Source of the DNA: DASZQY01 sp035548515
GTDB lineage: Bacteria; Pseudomonadota; Alphaproteobacteria; Rhizobiales; Kaistiaceae
NCBI GenBank assembly: GCA_035548515.1
Contig: DASZSW010000037.1
Location: 1 to 64,000, forward strand
Direction: 5' to 3'
DNA length: 64,000 nucleotides
Positions 17,687-25,612 of this stretch are shown here, one piece after another. A program made the translations under genes and the position numbers. Every line of letters begins with the position of its first letter. The first letter of the stretch is position 1. A model generated the notes under the pieces. It had not been told where the DNA came from. It saw only the letters and a list, made by a program, of their open reading frames with translations, and did no database searches.

Positions 17687-17719
17687 GATCTGAGCGGCCG
17701 TCGCGGCGCCTCCCGACGG

Positions 17720-18751
17720 CTAGACTAAGGGTCTGAGGGTATTGCGGATGACCGCGCTGCAGTCGAACAGCACGGTCTTCGGCTTCTTCTGGGGCTGGTT
17801 GATCAGTTCGATCACGCGGTCGATGGCCGTCCCGATGATGTCGGCGATCGGCTCGCGAATCGTCGTCAGCTGGTAGGCGGACCACCCGGCCATCGCGATA
17901 TCGTTGAAGCCGATGATGCCAATATCGCCGGGCACCCTGATGCCGGCCTCCCGGCAGGCGTCGAGCGCTCCCAGCGCGACCACATCGTCACCGCAGAACA
18001 CCGCGTCCATGCCACCGGTTCGAATGAGTTGTCGCATCAGCGAGAGGCCGGCTTCGTGCGTATAGGCGTTGCCGTAGACGGTTGTGTGGGGCTCCAGCCC
18101 GTTCGCCTCCAGGCTTGCGGTCAGGCCGGCAAGTCGGTCTCCAGTCGAAACCGTCGTCGTTGGCCCGCCAATGAACGCGATCTTGCGATACCCACGTTCC
18201 TGAAGAAGGTCGCCCGCCAGTCGACCGGCCTGAAGGAAGTCGGAGCTGATGATGTTTGCGGCTCCCGGCGCCTTCGGACGCCCGAAGGCATACACGACAG
18301 GAAGGTTTGCCCGCCTGCACCTCTGGGCGAAATCGGCGGGCAGGTTTGAGGTTGCGACGATCACGCCGTCGACGCTGTATTGAAGGAGCGTGTCCAGCGT
18401 GTCATCGGCCTGTCCGCTGGAAAGATTGGCGATCAGCGGGCGCAGGCCCTGCATCTGCAGTCGGCGTGTGAAGAGGTCGAACACCTCCATGAACACCGGA
18501 TTGTCGAAGTTGCTGCAGATAAGGCCGATCAGCTCGGTGCGGCGCGTCATCAGGCTGCGTGCATGGACGTTCGGCTGGTAGCCGAGCTTTCGCGCTGCCT
18601 TTAATACCTTTTCACGCGTTTTCGCCGAGACGCTCGCCCCCTTGGTGAAGGTCCGAGAAACGGCAGAAAATGAAACACCCGCCAGGTCGGCGACCTCTTT
18701 GGAGGTGATCCGCCGATCGGAGGCTCTGCGTGTCTTCTTGACCTTCGCCAT
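17720..18751 (-). CDS. LacI/GalR-family transcriptional regulator
   Basis: A 343-residue LacI-family protein. The N-terminal helix-turn-helix ITSKEVADLAGVSFSAVSR spans about residues 15-33, the hinge helix KAARKLGYQPN about 51-61, and a periplasmic-binding-protein-like effector domain follows (GLICSNFDNPVF..., IGIIGFNDIAMAGW). I chose ATG 18751 (MAKVKKTRRA); the frame is open to 18784, but homology begins here. It lies between its presumed target units and downstream of the dehydrogenase genes. A degenerate operator copy 39 bp upstream suggests autoregulation. The effector is probably a pathway intermediate and is not predictable from sequence. Confidence 0.94.
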   Translation of the reverse strand: MAKVKKTRRASDRRITSKEVADLAGVSFSAVSRTFTKGASVSAKTREKVLKAARKLGYQPNVHARSLMTRRTELIGLICSNFDNPVFMEVFDLFTRRLQMQGLRPLIANLSSGQADDTLDTLLQYSVDGVIVATSNLPADFAQRCRRANLPVVYAFGRPKAPGAANIISSDFLQAGRLAGDLLQERGYRKIAFIGGPTTTVSTGDRLAGLTASLEANGLEPHTTVYGNAYTHEAGLSLMRQLIRTGGMDAVFCGDDVVALGALDACREAGIRVPGDIGIIGFNDIAMAGWSAYQLTTIREPIADIIGTAIDRVIELINQPQKKPKTVLFDCSAVIRNTLRPLV

Positions 18752-18789
18752 GACGCCCGATTCGCCCCTGCAATGCGGCAGCATATTGC

Positions 18790-18805
18790 TGACCGCGCTT
18801 GCAAA
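18790..18805. promoter_or_regulatory. degenerate LacI-type operator upstream of the regulator gene
   Basis: The right half GCGCTTGCAA is intact while the left half is degraded (12 of 16 positions match the palindrome). Its place 39 bp upstream of the regulator's ATG suits weak autoregulation, but a chance half-site is possible. Confidence 0.35.
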
Positions 18806-18882
18806 GACAATCTACAGTGGCGGCACAAGCCAGTGCTGCCGAAACCCGGCAATCCCGTGCGGGACGGCGGAGTTCGGTGCCG

Positions 18883-19863
18883 TCACGTACGTCCGATAAC
18901 GGACGGGTTGAGCACGCGGCCGCCGCCGGGATCCTTGCCCTCCGCGATAGCGAGGATCGCGTCGACGCACATGTTTGCGGTCGCGTGCTCGCCCGTATCG
19001 TCGTCGGCAATGCAGTGCCCCTGCAGCACGATGTTGTCGAGGGTCAGGAGCGGGGAGCCGATCGGCGGCTCCTTCTTGAAGACGTCGAGGGCAGCACCCG
19101 CGATGCGGCGGTTTTTCAGTGCGACGTAGAGCGCGTCCTCGTCGACGACGCTGCCGCGCGCAGTGTTCACGAGGAATGCAGTTGGCTTCATCAGCGACAG
19201 GCGTTCGGTGTTGATGAAGTTCTCATTCTCGGGCGTTTGCGGAATGTGGAGGCTGACAAAATCGGCCTCGCGCAACAGCGTTTCGGGATCCACGAGTTCG
19301 ATGCCATTCGCCGCGGCATACGCTGCGTCAGGCTTCGCGTCATAGGCCAGGACTCGCATGTCGAACCCCTTGGCGCGGCGCGCCAGCGCCCGGCCAATTC
19401 TCCCCAGGCCGAGAATGCCGATCGTCTTCTTCCAGATGCCCGTGTGGAAATCGCTTCCCCATCCTCCCGCCTTTACCTGATTGTGTCCGGCCGGAAGATT
19501 GGTCGCGACGGCCGACATGAGCGCCCACGCGCCATCGGCCACCGACTCGTGGTTCGCGCCGAATGCCATTGCGATCGCAACGCCGTGGCGCGTGGCGGCC
19601 GGGACATCGACATGGTCGTAACCCACGCCCCAGCGCGCGACGACCTTGAGGTCCGGCGCGGAGTTGAAGACGCGCTCATTGTACGGCTCGCCGCCGGCGA
19701 TCGTGGCGTACATGCCGGGTAGCCGCGCGATCAATTCGTCCTCGGTCGGTCCGCGGGAGAGTCCCGAGTGGACGACCTCGAAACCGGCCGAGCGCAATCT
19801 TTCGAAATAGGGCGCGGGCCGCCCGACGGTCTCGTTGACCAATACCAGTACCTTCTTCGTCAT
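18883..19863 (-). CDS. D-isomer-specific 2-hydroxyacid dehydrogenase (phosphoglycerate dehydrogenase-like)
   Basis: A 326-residue NAD-dependent 2-hydroxyacid dehydrogenase. The nucleotide-binding GLGRIGRALARRAKGF is near residues 150-167 with an acidic residue at the end of the next strand (LAYD). The catalytic Arg is in NTARGSVVD and the active-site His in LQGHCIADDD. It lacks a C-terminal ACT domain, so it is not a full-length serine-pathway SerA. The start ATG 19863 directly follows the kinase-like stop (TAGATG). In the island it probably reduces or oxidises a 2-keto or hydroxy acid made by the aldolases, for example a hydroxypyruvate-type product; this is inference. Confidence 0.87.
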   Translation of the reverse strand: MTKKVLVLVNETVGRPAPYFERLRSAGFEVVHSGLSRGPTEDELIARLPGMYATIAGGEPYNERVFNSAPDLKVVARWGVGYDHVDVPAATRHGVAIAMAFGANHESVADGAWALMSAVATNLPAGHNQVKAGGWGSDFHTGIWKKTIGILGLGRIGRALARRAKGFDMRVLAYDAKPDAAYAAANGIELVDPETLLREADFVSLHIPQTPENENFINTERLSLMKPTAFLVNTARGSVVDEDALYVALKNRRIAGAALDVFKKEPPIGSPLLTLDNIVLQGHCIADDDTGEHATANMCVDAILAIAEGKDPGGGRVLNPSVIGRT

Positions 19864-20577
19864 CTAGTTCTCACTCGCTGGAGCGGGAATTTGGCGCAGC
19901 CATTCGACAAGCTGTCGGCCGGTGTCGGCGGGGGTTGCGTGGCTGGTGTCCAGCCGCAGTCGATTGGGTATCAACGAATTCTCATACTCCTGCGCGAAGC
20001 GGCCGAGCACGAGTTCGACGTCTTGTTGCCTGAGCGGGCAGTGGGGATCGGGATCACGCGTCATCCGCGCCCTGATTTGTTCGGGGGACGCCTCGACGAG
20101 CAGGAGCGCGGTTTGCCGATCGAGCCTCAGGGCCTCTGCGTCCCACTCGCGGGCACGGCGTCGACGATCGGAAAACGTCCCGTCCTCGCCGTAGCCATAG
20201 TACAGCGGCGCGTACACGGCCTCCGCATAATACCAGTCGATGAGCAGGTGGTGCGGATCGCGGTACATATCCGGCGCGAAATGGCGCCAGATCATGTGGC
20301 GGCGGAATTGCTCGAGCACGTTCGGCCGCATCGTCTTAACCTGCGATACATCGCCATCATCGAACTCGGCACCGTCCATCATTTCGGCGGCTCCGAACAC
20401 GCCCCGGTCATCCACCGACACAACGAGGTGGGTATTCGCGCGAGCCGAGACAAAGTGGCTGTGCCAGCGCACCTCGCGCTCGTGCGAATTCGCAATCAGC
20501 CACTTCGACAGCTCGACGGCCACCGATCGCTTACCGGCGTAGTCGGAGCCAGTGATGATGAGACGAATTGGCTTCAC
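19864..20577 (-). CDS. P-loop small-molecule kinase-like protein of unknown substrate
   Basis: A 237-residue P-loop protein. The Walker A-like ITGSDYAGKRS is at about residues 6-16, with Arg where Thr/Ser is usual before a Ser. A DWYYAEAVYAPLYYG segment resembles the substrate-binding DR-type motif of nucleoside and thymidylate kinases, and an arginine-rich lid (EQIRARMTRDP) lies near residue 170. No close named family is recognised. The start is GTG 20577, overlapping the alcohol-dehydrogenase stop in a GTGA junction; the longer frame upstream lies inside that gene. Position between two dehydrogenases suggests phosphorylation of a pathway intermediate. Confidence 0.65.
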   Translation of the reverse strand: MKPIRLIITGSDYAGKRSVAVELSKWLIANSHEREVRWHSHFVSARANTHLVVSVDDRGVFGAAEMMDGAEFDDGDVSQVKTMRPNVLEQFRRHMIWRHFAPDMYRDPHHLLIDWYYAEAVYAPLYYGYGEDGTFSDRRRRAREWDAEALRLDRQTALLLVEASPEQIRARMTRDPDPHCPLRQQDVELVLGRFAQEYENSLIPNRLRLDTSHATPADTGRQLVEWLRQIPAPASEN

Positions 20578-21611
20578 CGCGTGTCCTCGGGCGTCAGCAC
20601 GACCTGAACGGCGTCTGCGTCGCGATCGACGAAAGCTTCGAATGCGGTCTCCCACTCGCGCAGCGGAAAGCGATGGGTGATGAGCGGTGCGACTTTGATC
20701 TTGCCCTCCCTCAGGAGGTCGTAGCCCAACGTGTAGTCCGCAGTGGTCCAACCCTGATTTGCCCGCAGGGCAACGCTGCGCGCTATAAGCACCTCGAACG
20801 CCGCGAGTCTGATCTCGAGATTTTCCGGGACATGGCTTTCGATGACGACGCGACCGCTCGGTCCTGCCAAACGCAGCGCCAGTTCTGTGCTTGCGCCCGT
20901 CCAGTCGCACATCAGGACGACGCTCGCGCCACGTCCGCCGAACATCTCCGCGACCTGGCTAGCGACATTCGGCGCGTCCAGATCGGCAACGTGCGTTGCG
21001 CCGAGGCTTCGCGCCAGCTCGAGCCTGCGCTCCCCAGTTCCGGCCAGCACCAACGCCTCCGGCGAATACAGCTTCGCGACCTGCAAGGCCTGCAAGCCAA
21101 CCGGTGTCGCTCCCAGAATTACGACGCGCTCAGCAATCCCAAGGTCGGCGACGCGGCAAATGGCTGCCGCGCTGGAGAGATTCTCCAGCAGCGATCCCTC
21201 CTCCAGCGTCACCGAGGCCGGCAGCTTGTACAGGCAGCGTTCGGGAACCGCACAATATTCAGCCAGTCCGCCGTCGCGCGACAGCCCAAGGGTCTGGAAG
21301 TTGGCGCACTCGTGGACCCGGCCGGCGCGGCATCCCTCACATTGTCCGCACAGCACGTAGGAGTGGATCGCGACGCGATCGCCGACCGCCGCATATTTCA
21401 CCGCCGTACCGCGCTCGACGACGGTGCCGGCGAACTGATGGCCGGGGATCATCGGATAAGGGCAGCGCAGCACTCCAGCGCGAATCCTGAGATCGTTGGC
21501 GCAGAAGCCAACCGCTCCGACGCGAACGATTACCTCGTCGGGCGCCGGGCGCGGATCGGGACGCGTGACCAGGGAATATGACCCGGGCGCGTCCGTGTAG
21601 AGTGCCTTCAT
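20574..21611 (-). CDS. zinc-dependent alcohol dehydrogenase (MDR family)
   Basis: A 345-residue medium-chain dehydrogenase. The catalytic zinc ligands are visible in GFCANDLR (Cys37) and PGHQFAG (His about 59). The structural zinc lobe has four Cys in CGQCEGCRAGRVHEC. The coenzyme fold begins at VVILGATPVGLQAL near 165. Members include sorbitol, threonine and polyol dehydrogenases. It is the first gene of the leftward set that ends in lacI, 183 bp from the shared operator at 21794. It is a candidate for the oxidation that an inositol dehydrogenase would otherwise perform. Confidence 0.9.
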   Translation of the reverse strand: MKALYTDAPGSYSLVTRPDPRPAPDEVIVRVGAVGFCANDLRIRAGVLRCPYPMIPGHQFAGTVVERGTAVKYAAVGDRVAIHSYVLCGQCEGCRAGRVHECANFQTLGLSRDGGLAEYCAVPERCLYKLPASVTLEEGSLLENLSSAAAICRVADLGIAERVVILGATPVGLQALQVAKLYSPEALVLAGTGERRLELARSLGATHVADLDAPNVASQVAEMFGGRGASVVLMCDWTGASTELALRLAGPSGRVVIESHVPENLEIRLAAFEVLIARSVALRANQGWTTADYTLGYDLLREGKIKVAPLITHRFPLREWETAFEAFVDRDADAVQVVLTPEDTR

Positions 21612-21793
21612 CCGAACCTGTTCCCCACCTGCGACCCTGCAGGACGCCTGTCAAACCGCGGAGCCCGCCGGAGCGATCCTGCGGCCGCTCCCTCGGTTCG
21701 TCACCGCACCAGTTCCAGAGGCGCCGCCGACTCCATGGCGGACGGAGCCGCCTGGGTGCCTTCGGCCACAGTCGTAAGCGACCGCGACGATAT

Positions 21794-21809
21794 TTGCAAG
21801 CGCTTGCAA
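21794..21809. promoter_or_regulatory. LacI-family operator between divergent units
   Basis: TTGCAAGCGCTTGCAA, identical to the site at 11359, lies in the 259 bp divergent region. It is 62 bp upstream of the iolE-like start and 183 bp upstream of the alcohol dehydrogenase start. The right half TTGCAA again could serve as -35 for the rightward promoter, although the -10 at 17 nt spacing (TTACTT) is poor. Confidence 0.85.
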
Positions 21810-21870
21810 CACGGTTCGCCGTCGTGTTACTTGCGAGAACCTTGGCGCGCTCGCGACGGTGGGGACTATC

Positions 21871-22761
21871 ATGGATGTGACGGTTGGCGTCGGGCCTGAT
21901 ACGTGGGGCATCTGGTTCCCCGAGGACGACCGGCAACCGCCGTGGGCCAGGTATCTCGATGAAGCCGCTGCGGCCGGGTACGAATGGATCGAACTCGGTC
22001 CGTTCGGCTATCTCCCCTCCGACGCTGCCGTCGCCAAAGCGGAGCTGGCGAGGCGTGGCCTCCGCGCGGCTTCCGCGTTTGTCGCGGGCGACCTGGCGGA
22101 GCCGGGTAAGTCTTGGTCCTCGATCGAACGGCAGCTTCACGGCCAGGGGCGTTTACTCAGTGAGCTTGGGGCCAAATTCCTTCTGCTTGTCGATGACAAC
22201 TACACGGACTTGCTGACCGGAAAGCTGGTCAGCCCGCCCCAGCTGGACAGGGCTGGCTTTCAGCGGCTGATCGATACGACGCGCAAAGTCGCCGAGATCG
22301 CCCGGAAGGAATACGGGCTACAGTTACTCTTCCATCCCGGCGCTGAAACCCACGTGGAGACGGAGGAACAGGTCGAGGAGCTATTGCGCCGGACCGAACC
22401 CGAGCTCGTGTCGATGGTTCTCGACACGGGCTACCACGCCTACGGCGGCGGCGACATTTCCGCATTTCTCAAGCGCCACGCCGACCGCATTCCCTACCTG
22501 CACCTGAAAAGCTTCGACAGCGAGATAAGGGCGAAGGTGGCGGCCGAGAAGATACCGCTCGCGCAGGCGGTGGCGATAGGAACATTCGTCGAGCTTTCCC
22601 GGGGCGTCGTCGATTTTGCCGCGCTGCGCAAGACGCTCGAGGAGATCGACTTCAGGGGATTCGCCATCTTTGAGCAGGACGTCTTCCCGGTACCGTTCGA
22701 TATGCCGCTGCCGATAGCGCGACGGACGCGGCAATATCTGCGCGAAATTGGAATTGGCTAG
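21871..22761 (+). CDS. IolE/MocC-like sugar isomerase/dehydratase (AP-endonuclease-2 TIM barrel)
   Basis: A 296-residue xylose-isomerase-like TIM barrel. Typical features are GPDTWGIWFPED, the AAGYEWIELGPFGYLP stretch at about residues 35-50, and metal-ligand regions LLFHPGAETH, MVLDTGYHAYGG and a terminal FEQD. The family includes inosose dehydratase (IolE), 2-keto-myo-inositol isomerase and the rhizopine protein MocC. With iolB, C and D nearby, a 2-keto-cyclitol dehydratase role is the best guess. Start ATG 21871 has GGTGGGG upstream; an in-frame GTG at 21859 is less likely. First gene of the rightward unit. Confidence 0.8.
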   Translation: MDVTVGVGPDTWGIWFPEDDRQPPWARYLDEAAAAGYEWIELGPFGYLPSDAAVAKAELARRGLRAASAFVAGDLAEPGKSWSSIERQLHGQGRLLSELGAKFLLLVDDNYTDLLTGKLVSPPQLDRAGFQRLIDTTRKVAEIARKEYGLQLLFHPGAETHVETEEQVEELLRRTEPELVSMVLDTGYHAYGGGDISAFLKRHADRIPYLHLKSFDSEIRAKVAAEKIPLAQAVAIGTFVELSRGVVDFAALRKTLEEIDFRGFAIFEQDVFPVPFDMPLPIARRTRQYLREIGIG

Positions 22762-22809
22762 CGGCCGAGCGCTTCAGCGCAGGCTCTCCCGGCAAAAAAC
22801 GAGGATGCG

Positions 22810-23652
22810 ATGATCAACTCTCGAGCGCGTGACTTGAAGAAGCGGTTGCGGGCCGGCGAGGTCACTCTTGGTACCTGGCTCGGCATCGCCAACACATCGG
22901 TCGCCGAGATTGTCGCCGGTGTCGGGTTCGACTGGGCCCTGATCGACACCGAGCACGGCGTGTTCGGGAACGAGTCGCTCCAGTCCGTTCTGATGGCGTT
23001 CAGCGGATCGAAGACCGTGCCGATCGTGCGCGTGCCTTCCAACGATCCCGTGCCGATCAAGCAGGTGCTGGATATGGGCGCCGACGGCATCATGATCCCC
23101 ATGGTGAATTCGGTTGAAGGGGCCCGTGCCGCCGTTGCAGCATGCAAGTATCCCCCGGTCGGAACGCGTGGCGCGGGCCCGCTGCGGGCGGCGGATTACG
23201 GTCGCAAAACGAACGAATACTTTGCCCAGGCGAACGACTCGGTGATCGTGATGCCGCAGATCGAGCACATCGATGCGGCGCGCGACATCGAGCGGATACT
23301 CGAAGTGCCGGGCATTGACATCGTGTGCCTAGGGCCGACCGACATGTCGGGCACGGCTGGCGTGCTTCGGCAATTCGATCATCCGATCATGGTGAAGGCG
23401 ATCGAAGCCGTCCTCAAGGCCGCCAAGACCCGCAAGCTGCCGGCGTGCCTTGGCATCGACCTTTCCGACAGCGAGACGCGCCGCATGATCAAGCTCGGCG
23501 CCACCATGGTCCTGGCCGGCGACGACGTTGGATCGCTGTGCACCGGTCTTGCCAATTCGCTGGAACATATGCGCGCGGTCACCGGGACCGGTTCTTCGCG
23601 CAAGACATCGTCAAAGACCAAGAGCCGTCCGAAGGCACCAAGTTCTCGATGA
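22810..23652 (+). CDS. HpcH/HpaI-family aldolase
   Basis: A 280-residue class II pyruvate-type aldolase. Conserved elements are LIDTEHGVF near residue 46, the catalytic Arg in VPIVRVPSND near 75, the metal Glu in MPQIEHID near 150 and Asp in LGPTDMSG near 178. Relatives cleave 4-hydroxy-2-oxoheptanedioate or 2-keto-3-deoxy-sugar acids to pyruvate plus an aldehyde. The last 25 residues are a Ser/Lys/Arg-rich tail outside the domain. Start ATG 22810 has AGGA five bases upstream. It suggests that the pathway, or a branch of it, ends in a 2-keto-3-deoxy acid rather than only in the IolJ substrate. Confidence 0.9.
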   Translation: MINSRARDLKKRLRAGEVTLGTWLGIANTSVAEIVAGVGFDWALIDTEHGVFGNESLQSVLMAFSGSKTVPIVRVPSNDPVPIKQVLDMGADGIMIPMVNSVEGARAAVAACKYPPVGTRGAGPLRAADYGRKTNEYFAQANDSVIVMPQIEHIDAARDIERILEVPGIDIVCLGPTDMSGTAGVLRQFDHPIMVKAIEAVLKAAKTRKLPACLGIDLSDSETRRMIKLGATMVLAGDDVGSLCTGLANSLEHMRAVTGTGSSRKTSSKTKSRPKAPSSR

Positions 23653-25607
23653 GCCGCGCCAGCGCGAGACGCGCCGGTGCCTCGACGGAATACCGTTCTA
23701 TGGGTCAGACCTCGCCTGACGTCGTTCTATTCGGCAGCACCCAGCCCCATCGACGGTGGCGGGCCGTCGAGGTCGGCGCGCTGACCTTCGAGGTGTGCGA
23801 GGGCAAGGTCCGGAAGGTCCGCTGGAACGGCGTTGAGATGATCCGCGGAGTGGAGTTGCTTGTCCGCGACCCGCGCGGCGGAACGCTTCCGGCGAATGTC
23901 GCCGCGGAAAAGCTCGACGCAACGGACAGCGGCGCCGCGTACGATTGCCGGTTCGATGTTCCCGGAGCCGCTTGCACCATTCGCGTCGTCGCGGGAACGA
24001 ACGACACGCTTACCATCGACGCCGAAGTCGCTCCCACGGAGGAGATGGTGGTGAACCGCGCTGGGTTGGTCATTCTGCATCCGCTGGAACTCGCGGGTAC
24101 CGCCTTCGAGATTCAACATGGCGACGGCAAATCCGTTGGAATGTTCCCGGACGCGATCCAGGTGACGGCACCGGCGACTGATATCCGGGGCATTGCTTAT
24201 CGGCGCGGCACCGCGTCGGTCGAGATCGCGCTCGAGGGCGAGGTCTTCGAGATGGAAGACCAGCGCAACTGGACCGATGCATCGTTCAAGACCTATTCGC
24301 GGCCGCTTTCGTGGCAGCATCCGTTCGCGCTGCTGCCCCCTCCCGCTCCCCCGATACGACAGAGGCTGGTAGCAAGATTCGACGGCAAGGCGGCTGGGTA
24401 CCGGCCGGCGGAAGCGCAGGAAGCCGCACGGATTGCGCTTTCCGATCGCCCCATCGGCAGGCTCCCCGCTATCGCCACGCCCATCCAGCCAGGTTCGCGG
24501 CTGCCGCAAGCGGGTGTGCTGGCGGCGCTAGGCGAGCAGCACATGCTCGTTCGCCTCGATGGGACGGAGACCGTCCGCGAGATACGTGAGACGACGCGGG
24601 ATCTTGCCGTCGCAAGTGTCGATCTCGAACTGATCGTCCCCGACGCATACGCCAGGGCGCTCGCCGCGCTCGATGCGATTGCCGGCCGCATCGACGAGGC
24701 TGGCCTGCATCCGAGACACGTGGTCGCCGTTCCGCGCGGGCACCCGCACCTCGGCAAAACCGACGGGATTGCGACGCCGGAGCGCTTGCTGCCCCGACTC
24801 CGATATCTGTTTCCCAGCGCAAGAATCGGCGGCGGCCCGCTCAGCGACTTCGCCGATCTCAATTGCGCACCTGCGGCGGCGGACGCCGAGTTCATAACAT
24901 TCGCTACCGCCGGCGTCGTCCACGACGCGGACGACGATCGGGTAGTGGAGACGCTGACTGCCCTGCCTCAGGTGTTTGCGGACGCCGCTCGCTCTGCCGG
25001 CGCGCGACCGCTGCGGATTGGCCTGGCTTCGATCGGATTGCGGCGTTTTCCGGCGGCCACGGCGACGCCGGACAATCCGGACCAGCGTCGCCTGCCGGCC
25101 GTTGCCGCGGACCCCCGTCAGCGCGGCATATTTGCTGCGGCGTTCGCCGTTGGTGCGATGGCGGCATGCGCCGGATTTCCCGTGCAGAGCATCGCGCTCG
25201 CAACTCTCACCGGCCCGCACGGGATGACTTTCGTGCAGGAACCATGGCCGCAGCCTGGATACGGCGGTGCGTCTCCGAGAGTCTTTCCGCTCTTCCATGT
25301 CGTGCGGCAATTCATGCTGTTGTCCGGCGCGCCGCGCCTTGACGTCAGCGGCGTCACGCCGCCGCTCTACGGCGTTGCAGCGCGTCGGGGCGACGACACC
25401 GTACTGGTGCTCGCCAACCTCGGCCAAACAACGCGAACGGTGGTCCTGCCCGCGCGGGGCCGCATTCGCTCGCTTGACGCGCTGAGCTTTGCCGACGCCA
25501 TCGCCAATGAGCGCTGGCTTGACGATGTTCCGCCGGCCAACAGCGAGACCGTCGTTCTACCGCCGTTTGCCACGGCTTTCGTCTTGCTCCCACTTAATGC
25601 GAGGTAG
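23649..25607 (+). CDS. D-apionate lactonase-like protein (ApnL family)
   Basis: A 652-residue protein. The stretch VFEMEDQRNWTDASFKTY at about residue 200, preceded by VILHPLE and GMFPDAIQ, is one I recognise from D-apionate lactonase (ApnL) family members, which hydrolyse a sugar-acid lactone. The protein keeps the family's order: beta-rich N-terminal domain to about 240, a TIM-like middle domain with VVAVPRGHPH, and a beta C-terminal domain ending near VVLPPFATAFV. Start ATG 23649 overlaps the aldolase stop (ATGA); ATG 23701 is the alternative. No signal peptide. No apiose dehydrogenase or other Apn gene is next to it, so its substrate may be another lactone. Family recall was not checked by search. 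Confidence 0.7.
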   Translation: MSRASARRAGASTEYRSMGQTSPDVVLFGSTQPHRRWRAVEVGALTFEVCEGKVRKVRWNGVEMIRGVELLVRDPRGGTLPANVAAEKLDATDSGAAYDCRFDVPGAACTIRVVAGTNDTLTIDAEVAPTEEMVVNRAGLVILHPLELAGTAFEIQHGDGKSVGMFPDAIQVTAPATDIRGIAYRRGTASVEIALEGEVFEMEDQRNWTDASFKTYSRPLSWQHPFALLPPPAPPIRQRLVARFDGKAAGYRPAEAQEAARIALSDRPIGRLPAIATPIQPGSRLPQAGVLAALGEQHMLVRLDGTETVREIRETTRDLAVASVDLELIVPDAYARALAALDAIAGRIDEAGLHPRHVVAVPRGHPHLGKTDGIATPERLLPRLRYLFPSARIGGGPLSDFADLNCAPAAADAEFITFATAGVVHDADDDRVVETLTALPQVFADAARSAGARPLRIGLASIGLRRFPAATATPDNPDQRRLPAVAADPRQRGIFAAAFAVGAMAACAGFPVQSIALATLTGPHGMTFVQEPWPQPGYGGASPRVFPLFHVVRQFMLLSGAPRLDVSGVTPPLYGVAARRGDDTVLVLANLGQTTRTVVLPARGRIRSLDALSFADAIANERWLDDVPPANSETVVLPPFATAFVLLPLNAR

Positions 25608-25612
25608 GTGCC

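Noticed and set aside
18883..19863. Naming the hydroxyacid dehydrogenase serA
   Set aside because: It has no C-terminal regulatory domain and lies in a catabolic operon with lacI; only the general family is safe.
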